64,000 bases of DNA from Euptelea pleiosperma (GCA_035048495.1 JASUTR010000244.1:294210-358209), one strand, 5' to 3'; numbered from the stretch's first letter, positions 10,021 to 25,442 are shown. The notes: generated from the letters alone by a model not told the origin. Program-made: numbers and translations.

Positions 10021-13000
10021 CACATTTGAAGTGTTGGAACAAGATTCGTGACAGTCGAAACAAGTTAGGTCCATCCGTGCGTCAACGTCTCAAAATGGAC
10101 TCAGTTTGTGTGTTACATTCCGAAGCCTATAAATTGTGATTTTGTCGCAACCGACCTCATAATTTTACTCAAACTATTTCATTACTATTGTTTCAAAACA
10201 TTTGAAGTGTTGGAACAAGATTCGAGACAGTCGAAACAAATTAGCTCCATCCGTGCGTCAACGTCACAAATTGAACTCAGTTTGTGAGTTACATTCCGAA
10301 GCCTATAACTTGTGACATTTTCGCAACTGGACCTCGTAATTGGACTCAAACTCTTCCATTACTATTGTTTCAACACATTTAAAGTGTTGGAACAAGATTC
10401 GGGACAGTCGAAACAAGTTAGCTCCATCCGTGCGTCAACGTCTCAAATTGGACACAGTTTGTGAGTTACATTCCGAAGCCTATAACTTGTGACTTTTTCG
10501 CAATCGGACCTCGTAATTCGACTCAAACTCTTCCATTACTATTGTTTCAACACATTTAAAGTGTTGGAACAAGATTCGGGACAGTCGAAACAAGTTAGCT
10601 CCATCCGTGCGTCAACGTCTAAAATTGGACTCAGTTTGTGTGTTACATTCAGAAGCCTATAACTTGTGACTTTTTCGCAACCGGACCTCATAATTGGACT
10701 CAAACTCTTCCATTACTATGTTTCAACACATTTGAAGTGTTGAAACAAGATTCGGGACAGTCGAAACAAGTTAGCTCAATCCGGGCGTCAATGTCATTAA
10801 TTGGACTCAGTTTGTGTGTTACATTCAGAAGCCTATAACTTGTGACTTTTTCGTAATCGGACCTCGTAATTGGACTCAAACTCTTCCATTAGTATTGTTT
10901 CAAAACATTTGAAGTGTTGGAACAAGATTCGTGACAGTCGAAACAAGTTAGGTCCATCCGTGGGTCAACGTCTCAAAATGGACTCAGTTTGTGTGTTACA
11001 TTCCGAAGCCTATAAATTGTGACTTTGTCGCAACCGGACCTCATAATTTTACTCAAACTCTTTCATTACTATTGTTTCAAAACATTTGAAGTGTTGGAAC
11101 AAGATTCGAGACAGTCGAAACAAATTAGCTCCATCCGTGCGTCAACGTCACAAATTGGACTCAGTTTGTGAGTTACATTCCGAAGCCTATAACTTGTGAC
11201 TTTTTCGCAACTGGACCTCGTAATTGGACTCAAACTCTTCCATTACTATTGTTTCAACACATTTAAAGTGTTGGAACAAGATTCGGGACAGTCGAAACAA
11301 GTTAGCTCCATCCGTGCGTCAATGTCATTAATTGGACTCAGTTTGTGATTTACATTCTGAAGCCTATAACTTGTGACTTTTTTGCAACCGGACCTCATAA
11401 TTGGAATCAAACTCTTCCATTACTATTGTTTCAACACATTTGAAGTGTTGAAACAAGATTCGGGACAGTCGAAACATGTTAACTCCATCCGTGCGTCGAC
11501 GTCTCAAATTGGACTCAGTTTGTATGTTACATTCCGAAGCCTATAACTTGTGACTTTTTCGCAACCGGACCTCGTAATTGGAACAAGATTCGGGACAGTC
11601 GAAACAAGTTAGCTCCATCCGTGCGTCAACGTCTCAAATTGGACTCAGTTTGTGTGTTACATTCAGAAGCCAATAAGTTGTGACTTTTTCGCAATCGGAC
11701 CTCGTAATTGGACTCAAACTCTTCCATTACTATTGTTTCAACACATTTGAAGTGTTGGAACAAGATTCTGGGCAGTCGAAACAAGTTAGCTCAATCCGGG
11801 CGTCAATTTCTTTAATTGGACTCAGTTTGTGTGTTACATTCTGAAGCCTATAACTTGTGACTTTTTCGCAACCGGACATCGTAATTAGACTCGAATTCTT
11901 CTATTACTATTGTTTCAACATATTTGAAGTGTTGGAACAAGATTCGGGGCAGTCGAAGCAAGTTAGCTCCATCCGTGCGTCAATGTGTTTAATTGGACTC
12001 AGTTTGTGTGTTACATTCCGAAGCCTATAACTAGTGACTTTTTCGCAACCGGACCTCATAATTGGACTCAAACTCTTCCATTACTATTGTTTTAACACAT
12101 TTGAATGTTGGAACAAGATTCGGGACAGTCGAAACATGTTAGCTCCATTCGTGCGTCAACGTCTCAAATTGGATTCAGTTTGTGTTTTACATTCCGAAGC
12201 CTATAACTTGTGACTTTTTCGCAACCGGACCTCGTAATTGGACTCAAACTCTTCTATTACTATTGTTTCAACACATTTGAAGTGTTGGAACAAGATTCGT
12301 GACAGTCGAAACAAGTTAGGTCCATCCGTGCGTCAACGTCTCAAAATGGACTCAGTTTGTGTGTTACATTCCGAAGCCTATAAAATGTGACTTTGTCGCA
12401 ACCGGACCTCATAATTTTACTCAAACTCTTTCATTACTATTGTTTCAAAACATTTGAAGTGTTGGAACAAGATTCGAGACAGTCGAAACAAATTAGCTCC
12501 ATCCGTGCGTCAACGTCACAAATTGAACTCAGTTTGTGAGTTACATTCCGAAGCCTATAACTTGTGACTTTTTCGCAACTGGACCTCGTAATTGGACTCA
12601 AACTCTTCCATTACTATTGTTTCAACACATTTAAAGTGTTGGAACAAGATTCGGGACAGTCGAAACAAGTTAGCTCCATCCGTGCGTCAACGTCTAAAAT
12701 TGGACTCAGTTTGTGTGTTACATTCAGAAGCCTATAACTTGTGACTTTTTCACAACCGGACCTCATAATTGGACTCAAACTCTTCCATTACTATGTTTCA
12801 ACACATTTGAAGTGTTGAAACAAGATTCGGGACAGTCGAAACATGTTAGCTCCATCCGTGCGTCAACGCCTCAAATTGGACTCAGTTTGTGTGTTACATT
12901 CAGAAGCCTATAAGTTGTGACTTTTTCGCAACCGGACCTCGTAATTGGACTCATACTCTTCCATTACTATTGTTTCAACACATTTGAAGTGTTGGAAGAA

Positions 13001-13863
13001 GATTAGGAGCAGTCGAAGCAAGCTGGCTCCATCCGTGCGTCAATGTCATTAATTGGACTAAGTTTGTGTGTTACATTCAGAAGCCTATAACTTGTAACTT
13101 TTTCGCAATCGGACCTCGTAATTGGACTCATACTCTTCCATTACTATTGTTTCAACACATTTGAAGTGTTGGAACAAGATTAGGAGCAGTCGAAGCAAGT
13201 TGGCTCCATCCGTGCGTCAATGTCATTAATTGGACTCAGTTTGTGTGTTACATTCAGAAGCCTATAACTTGTGACTTTTTCGCAATCGGACCTCGTAATT
13301 GGACTCAAACTATTCCATTACTATTGTTTCAACACATTTGAAGTGTTGGAACAAGATTCGTGACAGTCGAAACAAGTTAGGTCCATCCGTGCGTCAACGT
13401 CTCAAAATGGACTCAGTTTGTGTGTTACATTGCGAAGCCTATAAATTGTGACTTTGTCGCAACCGGACCTCTTAATTTTACTCAAACTCTTTCATTACTA
13501 TTGTTTCAAAACATTTAAAGTGTTGGAACAAGATTCGAAACAGTCGAAACAAATTAGCTCCATCCGTGCGTCAACGTCACAAATTGAACTTAGTTTGTGA
13601 GTTACATTCCGAAGCCTATAACTTGTGACTTTTTCGCAACTGGACCTCGTAATTGGACTCAAACTCTTCCATTACTATTGTTTCAACACATTTAAAGTGT
13701 TGGAACAAGATTCGGGACAGTCGAAACAAGTTAGCTCCATCCGTGCGTCAACGTCTCAAATTGGACTCAGTTTGTGAGTTACATTCCGAAGCCTATAACT
13801 TGTGACTTTTTCGCAACCGGACCTCGTAATTGGACTCAAACTCTTCCATTACTATTGTTTCAA
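10021..13863 (+). repeat. 3.84-kb tandem duplication, copy 1 (approximate bounds)
   Basis: About 22 monomers, repeated immediately downstream at an offset of 3,843 bp. Rare shared marks fix the match: GTGATTTTGTCGCAACCGACC (with one G lost) at about 10137 and 13980, GTGACATTTTCG, AATTCGACTC, GTGGGTCAACG and GGAAGAAGATTAGG. The left limit lies between about 10010 and 10131, where CTTCTATTAC in copy 1 gives way to shared sequence. Confidence 0.75.
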
Positions 13864-16800
13864 CACATTTGAAGTGTTGGAACAAGATTCGTGACAGTCG
13901 AAACAAGTTAGGTCCATCCGTGCGTCAACGTCTCAAAATGGACTCAGTTTGTGTGTTACATTCCGAAGCCTATAAATTGTGATTTTGTCGCAACCGACCT
14001 CATAATTTTACTCAAACTATTTCATTACTATTGTTTCAAAACATTTGAAGTGTTGGAACAAGATTCGAGACAGTCGAAACAAATTAGCTCCATCCGTGCG
14101 TCAACGTCACAAATTGAACTCAGTTTGTGAGTTACATTCCGAAGCCTATAACTTGTGACATTTTCGCAACTGGACCTCGTAATTGGACTCAAACTCTTCC
14201 ATTACTATTGTTTCAACACATTTAAAGTGTTGGAACAAGATTCGGGACAGTCGAAACAAGTTAGCTCCATCCGTGCGTCAACGTCTCAAATTGGACACAG
14301 TTTGTGAGTTACATTCCGAAGCCTATAACTTGTGACTTTTTCGCAATCGGACCTCGTAATTCGACTCAAACTCTTCCATTACTATTGTTTCAACACATTT
14401 AAAGTGTTGGAACAAGATTCGGGACAGTCGAAACAAGTTAGCTCCATCCGTGCGTCAACGTCTAAAATTGGACTCAGTTTGTGTGTTACATTCAGAAGCC
14501 TATAACTTGTGACTTTTTCGCAACCGGACCTCATAATTGGACTCAAACTCTTCCATTACTATGTTTCAACACATTTGAAGTGTTGAAACAAGATTCGGGA
14601 CAGTCGAAACAAGTTAGCTCAATCCGGGCGTCAATGTCATTAATTGGACTCAGTTTGTGTGTTACATTCAGAAGCCTATAACTTGTGACTTTTTCGTAAT
14701 CGGACCTCGTAATTGGACTCAAACTCTTCCATTAGTATTGTTTCAAAACATTTGAAGTGTTGGAACAAGATTCGTGACAGTCGAAACAAGTTAGGTCCAT
14801 CCGTGGGTCAACGTCTCAAAATGGACTCAGTTTGTGTGTTACATTCCGAAGCCTATAAATTGTGACTTTGTCGCAACCGGACCTCATAATTTTACTCAAA
14901 CTCTTTCATTACTATTGTTTCAAAACATTTGAAGTGTTGGAACAAGATTCGAGACAGTCGAAACAAATTAGCTCCATCCGTGCGTCAACGTCACAAATTG
15001 GACTCAGTTTGTGAGTTACATTCCGAAGCCTATAACTTGTGACTTTTTCGCAACTGGACCTCGTAATTGGACTCAAACTCTTCCATTACTATTGTTTCAA
15101 CACATTTAAAGTGTTGGAACAAGATTCGGGACAGTCGAAACAAGTTAGCTCCATCCGTGCGTCAATGTCATTAATTGGACTCAGTTTGTGATTTACATTC
15201 TGAAGCCTATAACTTGTGACTTTTTTGCAACCGGACCTCATAATTGGAATCAAACTCTTCCATTACTATTTCAACACATTTGAAGTGTTGAAACAAGATT
15301 CGGGACAGTCGAAACATGTTAACTCCATCCGTGCGTCGACGTCTCAAATTGGACTCAGTTTGTATGTTACATTCCGAAGCCTATAACTTGTGACTTTTTC
15401 GCAACCGGACCTCGTAATTGGAACAAGATTCGGGACAGTCGAAACAAGTTAGCTCCATCCGTGCGTCAACGTCTCAAATTGGACTCAGTTTGTGTGTTAC
15501 ATTCAGAAGCCAATAAGTTGTGACTTTTTCGCAATCGGACCTCGTAATTGGACTCAAACTCTTCCATTACTATTGTTTCAACACATTTGAAGTGTTGGAA
15601 CAAGATTCTGGGCAGTCGAAACAAGTTAGCTCAATCCGGGCGTCAATTTCTTTAATTGGACTCAGTTTGTGTGTTACATTCTGAAGCCTATAACTTGTGA
15701 CTTTTTCGCAACCGGACATCGTAATTAGACTCGAATTCTTCTATTACTATTGTTTCAACATATTTGAAGTGTTGGAACAAGATTCGGGGCAGTCGAAGCA
15801 AGTTAGCTCCATCCGTGCGTCAATGTGTTTAATTGGACTCAGTTTGTGTGTTACATTCCGAAGCCTATAACTAGTGACTTTTTCGCAACCGGACCTCATA
15901 ATTGGACTCAAACTCTTCCATTACTATTGTTTTAACACATTTGAATGTTGGAACAAGATTCGGGACAGTCGAAACATGTTAGCTCCATTCGTGCGTCAAC
16001 GTCTCAAATTGGATTCAGTTTGTGTTTTACATTCCGAAGCCTATAACTTGTGACTTTTTCGCAACCGGACCTCGTAATTGGACTCAAACTCTTCTATTAC
16101 TATTGTTTCAACACATTTGAAGTGTTGGAACAAGATTCGTGACAGTCGAAACAAGTTAGGTCCATCCGTGCGTCAACGTCTCAAAATGGACTCAGTTTGT
16201 GTGTTACATTCCGAAGCCTATAAAATGTGACTTTGTCGCAACCGGACCTCATAATTTTACTCAAACTCTTTCATTACTATTGTTTCAAAACATTTGAAGT
16301 GTTGGAACAAGATTCGAGACAGTCGAAACAAATTAGCTCCATCCGTGCGTCAACGTCACAAATTGAACTCAGTTTGTGAGTTACATTCCGAAGCCTATAA
16401 CTTGTGACTTTTTCGCAACTGGACCTCGTAATTGGACTCAAACTCTTCCATTACTATTGTTTCAACACATTTAAAGTGTTGGAACAAGATTCGGGACAGT
16501 CGAAACAAGTTAGCTCCATCCGTGCGTCAACGTCTAAAATTGGACTCAGTTTGTGTGTTACATTCAGAAGCCTATAACTTGTGACTTTTTCACAACCGGA
16601 CCTCATAATTGGACTCAAACTCTTCCATTACTATGTTTCAACACATTTGAAGTGTTGAAACAAGATTCGGGACAGTCGAAACATGTTAGCTCCATCCGTG
16701 CGTCAACGCCTCAAATTGGACTCAGTTTGTGTGTTACATTCAGAAGCCTATAAGTTGTGACTTTTTCGCAACCGGACCTCGTAATTGGACTCATACTCTT

Positions 16801-17703
16801 CCATTACTATTGTTTCAACACATTTGAAGTGTTGGAAGAAGATTAGGAGCAGTCGAAGCAAGCTGGCTCCATCCGTGCGTCAATGTCATTAATTGGACTA
16901 AGTTTGTGTGTTACATTCAGAAGCCTATAACTTGTAACTTTTTCGCAATCGGACCTCGTAATTGGACTCATACTCTTCCATTACTATTGTTTCAACACAT
17001 TTGAAGTGTTGGAACAAGATTAGGAGCAGTCGAAGCAAGTTGGCTCCATCCGTGCGTCAATGTCATTAATTGGACTCAGTTTGTGTGTTACATTCAGAAG
17101 CCTATAACTTGTGACTTTTTCGCAATCGGACCTCGTAATTGGACTCAAACTATTCCATTACTATTGTTTCAACACATTTGAAGTGTTGGAACAAGATTCG
17201 TGACAGTCGAAACAAGTTAGGTCCATCCGTGCGTCAACGTCTCAAAATGGACTCAGTTTGTGTGTTACATTGCGAAGCCTATAAATTGTGACTTTGTCGC
17301 AACCGGACCTCTTAATTTTACTCAAACTCTTTCATTACTATTGTTTCAAAACATTTAAAGTGTTGGAACAAGATTCGAAACAGTCGAAACAAATTAGCTC
17401 CATCCGTGCGTCAACGTCACAAATTGAACTTAGTTTGTGAGTTACATTCCGAAGCCTATAACTTGTGACTTTTTCGCAACTGGACCTCGTAATTGGACTC
17501 AAACTCTTCCATTACTATTGTTTCAACACATTTAAAGTGTTGGAACAAGATTCGGGACAGTCGAAACAAGTTAGCTCCATCCGTGCGTCAACGTCTCAAA
17601 TTGGACTCAGTTTGTGAGTTACATTCCGAAGCCTATAACTTGTGACTTTTTCGCAACCGGACCTCGTAATTGGACTCAAGCTCTTCCATTACTATTGTTT
17701 CAA
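13864..17703 (+). repeat. 3.84-kb tandem duplication, copy 2 (approximate bounds)
   Basis: Follows copy 1 directly. Near 15268 it has lost 3 bp (CTATTTCAAC for CTATTGTTTCAAC), which changes the offset from 3,843 to 3,840. The match ends near 17690-17730, where this copy has CAAGCTCTTCC and CCTGACAG against CAAACTCTTCC and CGTGACAG. The two copies are otherwise nearly identical, so the duplication is recent. Confidence 0.75.
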
Positions 17704-20700
17704 CACATTTGAAGTGTTGGAACAAGATTCCTGACAGTCGAAACAAGTTAGGTCCATCCGTGCGTCAACGTCTCAAAATGGACTCAGTTTGTGTGTTACA
17801 TTCCGAAGCCTATAAATTGTGACTTTGTCGCAACCGGACCTCATAATTTTACTCAAACTCTTTCATTACTATTGTTTCAAAACATTTGAAGTGTTGGAAC
17901 AAGATTCGAGACAGTCGAAACAAATTAGCTCCATCCGTGCGTCAACGTCACAAATTGGACTCAGTTTGTGAGTTACATTCCGAAGCCTATAACTTGTGAC
18001 TTTTTCGCAACTGGACCTCGTAATTGGACTCAAACTCTTCCATTACTATTGTTTCAACACATTTAAAGTGTTGGAACAAGATTCGGGACAGTCGAAACAA
18101 GTTAGCTCCATCCGTGCGTCAATGTCATTAATTGGACTCAGTTTGTGATTTACATTCTGAAGCCTATAACTTGTGACTTTTTTGCAACCGGACCTCATAA
18201 TTGGAATCAAACTCTTCCATTACTATTGTTTCAACACATTTGAAGTGTTGAAACAAGATTCGGGACAGTCGAAACATGTTAACTCCATCCGTGCGTCGAC
18301 GTCTCAAATTGGACTCAGTTTGTATGTTACATTCCGAAGCCTATAACTTGTGACTTTTTCGCAACCGGACCTCGTAATTGGAACAAGATTCGGGACAGTC
18401 GAAACAAGTTAGCTCCATCCGTGCGTCAACGTCTCAAATTGGACTCAGTTTGTGTGTTACATTCAGAAGCCAATAAGTTGTGACTTTTTCGCAATCGGAC
18501 CTCGTAATTGGACTCAAACTCTTCCATTACTATTGTTTCAACACATTTGAAGTGTTGGAACAAGATTCTGGGCAGTCGAAACAAGTTAGCTCAATCCGGG
18601 CGTCAATTTCTTTAATTGGACTCAGTTTGTGTGTTACATTCTGAAGCCTATAAATTGTGACTTTTTCGCAACCGGTCATCGTAATTAGACTCGAATTCTT
18701 CTATTACTATTGTTTCAACATATTTGAAGTGTTGGAACAAGATTCGGGGCAGTCGAAGCAAGTTAGCTCCATCCGTGCGTCAATGTGTTTAATTGGACTC
18801 AGTTTGTGTGTTACATTCCGAAGCCTATAACTAGTGACTTTTTCGCAACCGGACCTCATAATTGGACTCAAACTCTTCCATTACTATTGTTTTAACACAT
18901 TTGAATGTTGGAACAAGATTCGGGACAGTCGAAACATGTTAGCTCCATTCGTGCGTCAACGTCTCAAATTGGATTCAGTTTGTGTTTTACATTCCGAAGC
19001 CTATAACTTGTGACTTTTTCGCAACCGGACCTCGTAATTGGACTCAAACTCTTCTATTACTATTGTTTCAACACATTTGAAGTGTTGGAACAAGATTCGT
19101 GACAGTCGAAATAAATTAGCTCCATCCGTGCGTCAACGTCACAAATTGAACTTAGTTTGTGAGTTACATTCCGAAGCCTATAACTTGTGACTTTTTCGCA
19201 ACTGGACCTCGTAATTGGACTCAAACTCTTCCATTACTATTGTTTCAACACATTTAAAGTGTTGGAACAAGATTCGGGACAGTCGAAACAAGTTAGCTCC
19301 ATCCGTGCGTCAACGTCTCAAATTGGACTCAGTTTGTGAGTTACATTCCGAAGCCTATAACTTGTGACTTTTTCGCAACCGGACCTCGTAATTGGACTCA
19401 AACTCTTCCATTACTATTGTTTCAACACATTTAAAGTGTTGGAACAAGATTCGGGACAGTCGAAACAAGTTAGCTCCATCCGTGCGTCAACGTCTAAAAT
19501 TGGACTCAGTTTGTGTGTTACATTCAGAAGCCTATAACTTGTGACTTTTTCACAACCGGACCTCATAATTGGACTCAAACTCTTCCATTACTATGTTTCA
19601 ACACATTTGAAGTGTTGAAACAAGATTCGGGACAGTCGAAACATGTTAGCTCCATCCGTGCGTCAACGCCTCAAATTGGACTCAGTTTGTGTGTTACATT
19701 CAGAAGCCTATAAGTTGTGACTTTTTCGCAACCGGACCTCGTAATTGGACTCATACTCTTCCATTACTATTGTTTCAACACATTTGAAGTGTTGGAACAA
19801 GATTAGGAGCAGTCGAAGCAAGCTGGCTCCATCCGTGCGTCAATGTCATTAATTGGACTAAGTTTGTGTGTTACATTCAGAAGCCTATAACTTGTAACTT
19901 TTTCGCAATCGGACCTCGTAATTGGACTCATACTCTTCCATTACTATTGTTTCAACACATTTGAAGTGTTGGAACAAGATTAGGAGCAGTCGAAGCAAGT
20001 TGGCTCCATCCGTGTGTCAATGTCATTAATTGGACTAAGTTTGTGTGTTACATTCAGAAGCCTATAACTTGTGACTTTTTCGCAATCGGACCTCGTAATT
20101 GGACTCAAACTATTCCATTACTATTGTTTCAACACATTTGAAGTGTTGGAACAAGATTCGTGACAGTCGAAACAAGTTAGGTCCATCCGTGCGTCAACGT
20201 CTCAAAATGGACTCAGTTTGTGTGTTACATTGCGAAGCCTATAAATTGTGACTTTGTCGCAACCGGACCTCTTAATTTTACTCAAACTCTTTCATTACTA
20301 TTGTTTCAAAACATTTAAAGTGTTGGAACAAGATTCGAGACAGTCGAAACAAATTAGCTCCATCCGTGCGTCAACGTCACAAATTGAACTTAGTTTGTGA
20401 GTTACATTCCGAAGCCTATAACTTGTGACTTTTTCGCAACTGGACCTCGTAATTGGACTCAAACTCTTCCATTACTATTGTTTCAACACATTTAAAGTGT
20501 TGGAACAAGATTCGGGACAGTCGAAACAAGTTAGCTCCATCCGTGCGTCAACGTCTCAAATTGGACTCAGTTTGTGAGTTACATTCCGAAGCCTATAACT
20601 TGTGACTTTTTCGCAACCGGACCTCGTAATTGGACTCAAACTCTTCCATTACTATTGTTTCAACACATTTGAAGTGTTGGAACAAGATTCCTGACAGTCG

Positions 20701-23700
20701 AAACAAGTTAGGTCCATCCGTGCGTCAACGTCTCAAAATGGACTCAGTTTGTGTGTTACATTCCGAAGCCTATAAATTGTGACTTTGTCGCAACCGGACC
20801 TCATAATTTTACTCAAACTCTTTTATTACTATTGTTTCAAAACATTTGAAGTGTTGGAACAAGATTCGAGACAGTCGAAACAAATTAGCTCCATCCGTGC
20901 GTCAACGTCACAAATTGAACTCAGTTTGTGAGTTACATTCCGAAGCCTATAACTTGTGACTTTTTCGCAACCGGACCTCGTAATTGGACTCAAACTCTTC
21001 CATTACTATTGTTTCAACACATTTGAAGTGTTGGAACAAGATTCGTGACAGTCGAAACAAGTTAGGTCCATCCGTGCGTCAACGTCTCAAAATGGACTCA
21101 GTTTGTGTGTTACATTCCGAAGCCTATAAATTGTGACTTTGTCGCAACCGGACCTCATAATTTTACTCAAACTCTTTCATTACTATTGTTTCAAAACATT
21201 TGAAGTGTTGGAACAAGATTCGAGACAGTCGAAACAAATTAGCTCCATCCGTGCGTCAAAGTCACAAATTGGACTCAGTTTGTGAGTTACATTCCGAAGC
21301 CTATAACTTGTGACTTTTTCGCAACGGGACCTCGTAATTGGACTCAAACTCTTCCATTACTATTGTTTCAACACATTTAAAGTGTTGGAACAAGATTCGG
21401 GACAGTCGAAACAAGTTAGCTCCATCCGTGCGTCAATGTCATTAATTGGACTCAGTTTGTGATTTACATTCTGAAGCCTATAACTTGTGACTTTTTTGCA
21501 ACCGGACCTCATAATTGGAATCAAACTCTTCCATTACTATTGTTTCAACACATTTGAAGTGTTGAAACAAGATTCGGGACAGTCGAAACATGTTAACTCC
21601 ATCCGTGCGTCGACGTCTCAAATTGGACTCAGTTTGTATGTTACATTCCGAAGCCTATAACTTGTGACTTTTTCGCAACCGGACCTCGTAATTGGAACAA
21701 GATTCGGGACAGTCGAAACAAGTTAGCTCCATCCGTGCGTCAACATCTCAAATTGGACTCAGTTTATGTGTTACATTCAGAAGCCAATAAGTTATGACTT
21801 TTTCGCAATCGGACCTCGTAATTGGACTCAAACTCTTCCATTACTATTGTTTCAACACATTTGAAGTGTTGGAACAAGATTCGGGGCAGTCGAAACAAGT
21901 TAGCTCAATCCGGGCGTCAATTTCTTTAAATGGACTCAGTTTGTGTGTTACATTCTGAAGCCTATAACTTGTGACTATTTCGCAACCGGACATCGTAATT
22001 AGACTCGAATTCTTCCATTACTATTGTTTCAACATATTTGAAGTGTTGGAACAAGATTCGGGGCAGTCGAAGCAAGTTAGCTCCATCCGTGCGTCAATGT
22101 GTTTAATTGGACTCAGTTTGTGTGTTACATTCCGAAGCCTATAACTAGTGACTTTTTCGCAACCGGACCTCATAATTGGACTCAAACTCTTCCATTACTA
22201 TTGTTTTAACACATTTGAATGTTGGAACAAGATTCGGGACAGTCGAAACATGTTAGCTCCATTCGTGCGTCAACGTCTCAAATTGGATTCAGTTTGTGTT
22301 TTACGTTCCGAAGCCTATAACTTGTGACTTTTTCGCAACCGGACCTCGTAATTGGACTCAAACTCTTCTATTACTATTGTTTCAACACATTTGAAGTGTT
22401 GGAACAAGATTCGTGACAGTCGAAACAAGTTAGGTCCATCCGTGCGTCAACGTCTCAAAATGGACTCAGTTTGTGTGTTACATTCCGAAGCCTATAAATT
22501 GTGATTTTGTCGCAACCGACCTCATAATTTTACTCAAACTATTTCATTACTATTGTTTCAAAACATTTGAAGTGTTGGAACAAGATTCGAGACAGTCGAA
22601 ACAAATTAGCTCCATCCGTGCGTCAACGTCACAAATTGAACTCAGTTTGTGAGTTACATTCCGAAGCCTATAACTTGTGACATTTTCGCAACTGGACCTC
22701 GTAATTGGACTCAAACTCTTCCATTACTATTGTTTCAACACATTTAAAGTGTTGGAACAAGATTCGGGACAGTCGAAACAAGTTAGCTCCATCCGTGCGT
22801 CAACGTCTCAAATTGGACTCAGTTTGTGAGTTACATTCCGAAGCCTATAACTTGTGACTTTTTCGCAATCGGACCTCGTAATTCGACTCAAACTCTTCCA
22901 TTACTATTGTTTCAACACATTTAAGTGTTGGAACAAGATTCGGGACAGTCGAAACAAGTTAGCTCCATCCGTGCGTCAACGTCTAAAATTGGACTCAGTT
23001 TGTGTGTTACATTCAGAAGCCTATAACTTGTGACTTTTTCGCAACCGGACCTCATAATTGGACTCAAACTCTTCCATTACTATGTTTCAACACATTTGAA
23101 GTGTTGAAACAAGATTCGGGACAGTCGAAACAAGTTAGCTCAATCCGGGCGTCAATTTCTTTAATTGGACTCAGTTTGTGTGTTACATTCAGAAGCCTAT
23201 AAGTTGTGACTTTTTCGCAACCGGACCTCGTAATTGGACTCATACTCTTCCATTACTATTGTTTCAACACATTTGAAGTGTTGGAACAAGATTAGGAGCA
23301 GTCGAAGCAAGTTGGCTCCATCCGTGCGTCAATGTCATTAATTGGACTCAGTTTGTGTGTTACATTCAGAAGCCTATAACTTGTGACTTTTTCGTAATCG
23401 GACCTCGTAATTGGACTCAAACTCTTCCATTACTATTGTTTCAAAACATTTGAAGTGTTGGAACAAGATTCGTGACAGTCGAAACAAGTTAGGTCCATCC
23501 GTGCGTCAACGTCTCAAAATGGACTCAGTTTGTGTGTTACATTCCGAAGCCTATAAATTGTGACTTTGTCGCAACCGGACCTCATAATTTTACTCAAACT
23601 CTTTCATTACTATTGTTTCAAAACATTTGAAGTGTTGGAACAAGATTCGAGACAGTCGAAACAAATTAGCTCCATCCGTGCGTCAACGTCACAAATTGGA

Positions 23701-24689
23701 CTCAGTTTGTGAGTTACATTCCGAAGCCTATAACTTGTGACTTTTTCGCAACTGGACCTCGTAATTGGACTCAAACTCTTCCATTACTATTGTTTCAACA
23801 CATTTAAAGTGTTGGAACAAGATTCGGGACAGTCGAAACAAGTTAGCTCCATCCGTGCGTCAATGTCATTAATTGGACTCAGTTTGTGATTTACATTCTG
23901 AAGCCTATAACTTGTGACTTTTTTGCAACCGGACCTCATAATTGGAATCAAACTCTTCCATTACTATTGTTTCAACACATTTGAAGTGTTGAAACAAGAT
24001 TCGGGACAGTCGAAACATGTTAACTCCATCCGTGCGTCGACGTCTCAAATTGGACTCAGTTTGTATGTTACATTCCGAAGCCTATAACTTGTGACTTTTT
24101 CGCAACCGGACCTCGTAATTCGAACAAGATTCGGGACAGTCGAAACAAGTTAGCTCCATCCGTGCGTCAACGTCTCAAATTGGACTCAGTTTGTGTGTTA
24201 CATTCAGAAGCCAATAAGTTGTGACTTTTTCGCAATCGGACCTCGTAATTGGACTCAAACTCTTCCATTACTATTGTTTCAACACATTTGAAGTGTTGGA
24301 ACAAGATTCTGGGCAGTCGAAACAAGTTAGCTCAATCCGGGCGTCAATTTCTTTAATTGGACTCAGTTTGTGTGTTACATTCTGAAGCCTATAACTTGTG
24401 ACTTTTTCGCAACCGGACATCGTAATTAGACTCGAATTCTTCTATTACTATTGTTTCAACATATTTGAAGTGTTGGAACAAGATTCGGGGCAGTCGAAGC
24501 AAGTTAGCTCCATCCGTGCGTCAATGTGTTTAATTGGACTCAGTTTGTGTGTTACATTCCGAAGCCTATAACTAGTGACTTTTTCGCAACCGGACCTCAT
24601 AATTGGACTCAAACTCTTCCATTACTATTGTTTTAACACATTTGAATGTTGGAACAAGATTCGGGACAGTCGAAACATGTTAGCTCCAT

Positions 24690-25442
24690 CGTGCGTCAAC
24701 GTCTCAATTGGATTCAGTTTGTGTTTTACATTCCGAAGCCTATAACTTGTGACTTTTTCGCAACCGGACCTCGTAATTGGACTCAAACTCTTCCATTACT
24801 ATTGTTTCAACACATTTAAAGTGTTGGAACAAGATTCGGGACAGTCGAAACAAGTTAGCTCCATCCGTGCGTCAACGTCTCAATTGGACTCAGTTTGTGA
24901 GTTACATTCCGAAGCCTATAACTTGTGACTTTTTTCGCAACCGGACCTCGTAATTGGACTCAAACTCTTCCATTACTATTGTTTCAACACATTTGAAGTG
25001 TTGGAACAAGATTCCTGACAGTCGAAACAAGTTAGGTCCATCCGTGCGTCAACGTCTCAAAATGGACTCAGTTTGTGTGTTACATTCCGAAGCCTATAAA
25101 TTGTGACTTTGTCGCAACCGGACCTCTTAATTTTACTCAAACTCTTTCATTACTATTGTTTCAAAACATTTAAAGTGTTGGAACAAGATTCGAGACTAGT
25201 CGAAACAAATTAGCTCCATCCGTGCGTCAACGTCACAAATTGACTCAGTTTGTGAGTTACATTCCGAAGCCTATAACTTTTGACTTTTTCGCAACTGGAC
25301 CTCGTAATTGGACTCAAACTCTTCCATTACTATTGTTTCAACACATTTAAAGTGTTGGAACAAGATTCGGGACAGTCGAAACAAGTTAGCTCCATCCGTG
25401 CGTCAACGTCTCAAATTGGACTCAGTTTGTGAGTTACATTCG
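24690..25442. other. Cluster of single-base indels in the satellite
   Basis: Against neighbouring copies of the same monomer classes there are at least six one-base indels in about 750 bp: CCATCGTGCG, two CTCAATTGG, TTTTTTCGC, GAGACTAGTCG, CAAATTGACTC and ACATTCGAAG. Indels of this kind are rare over the rest of the first 60 kb. A sequencing or consensus problem is the simplest reading. Confidence 0.6.

Noticed and set aside
1..11528. Simple 5.39-kb higher-order repeat suggested by alternating 3,138- and 2,252-bp marker distances
   Set aside because: Listing the monomer classes shows that the 18-monomer segments 798-3936 and 6188-9325 have different internal order, so equal lengths do not reflect one repeated unit.
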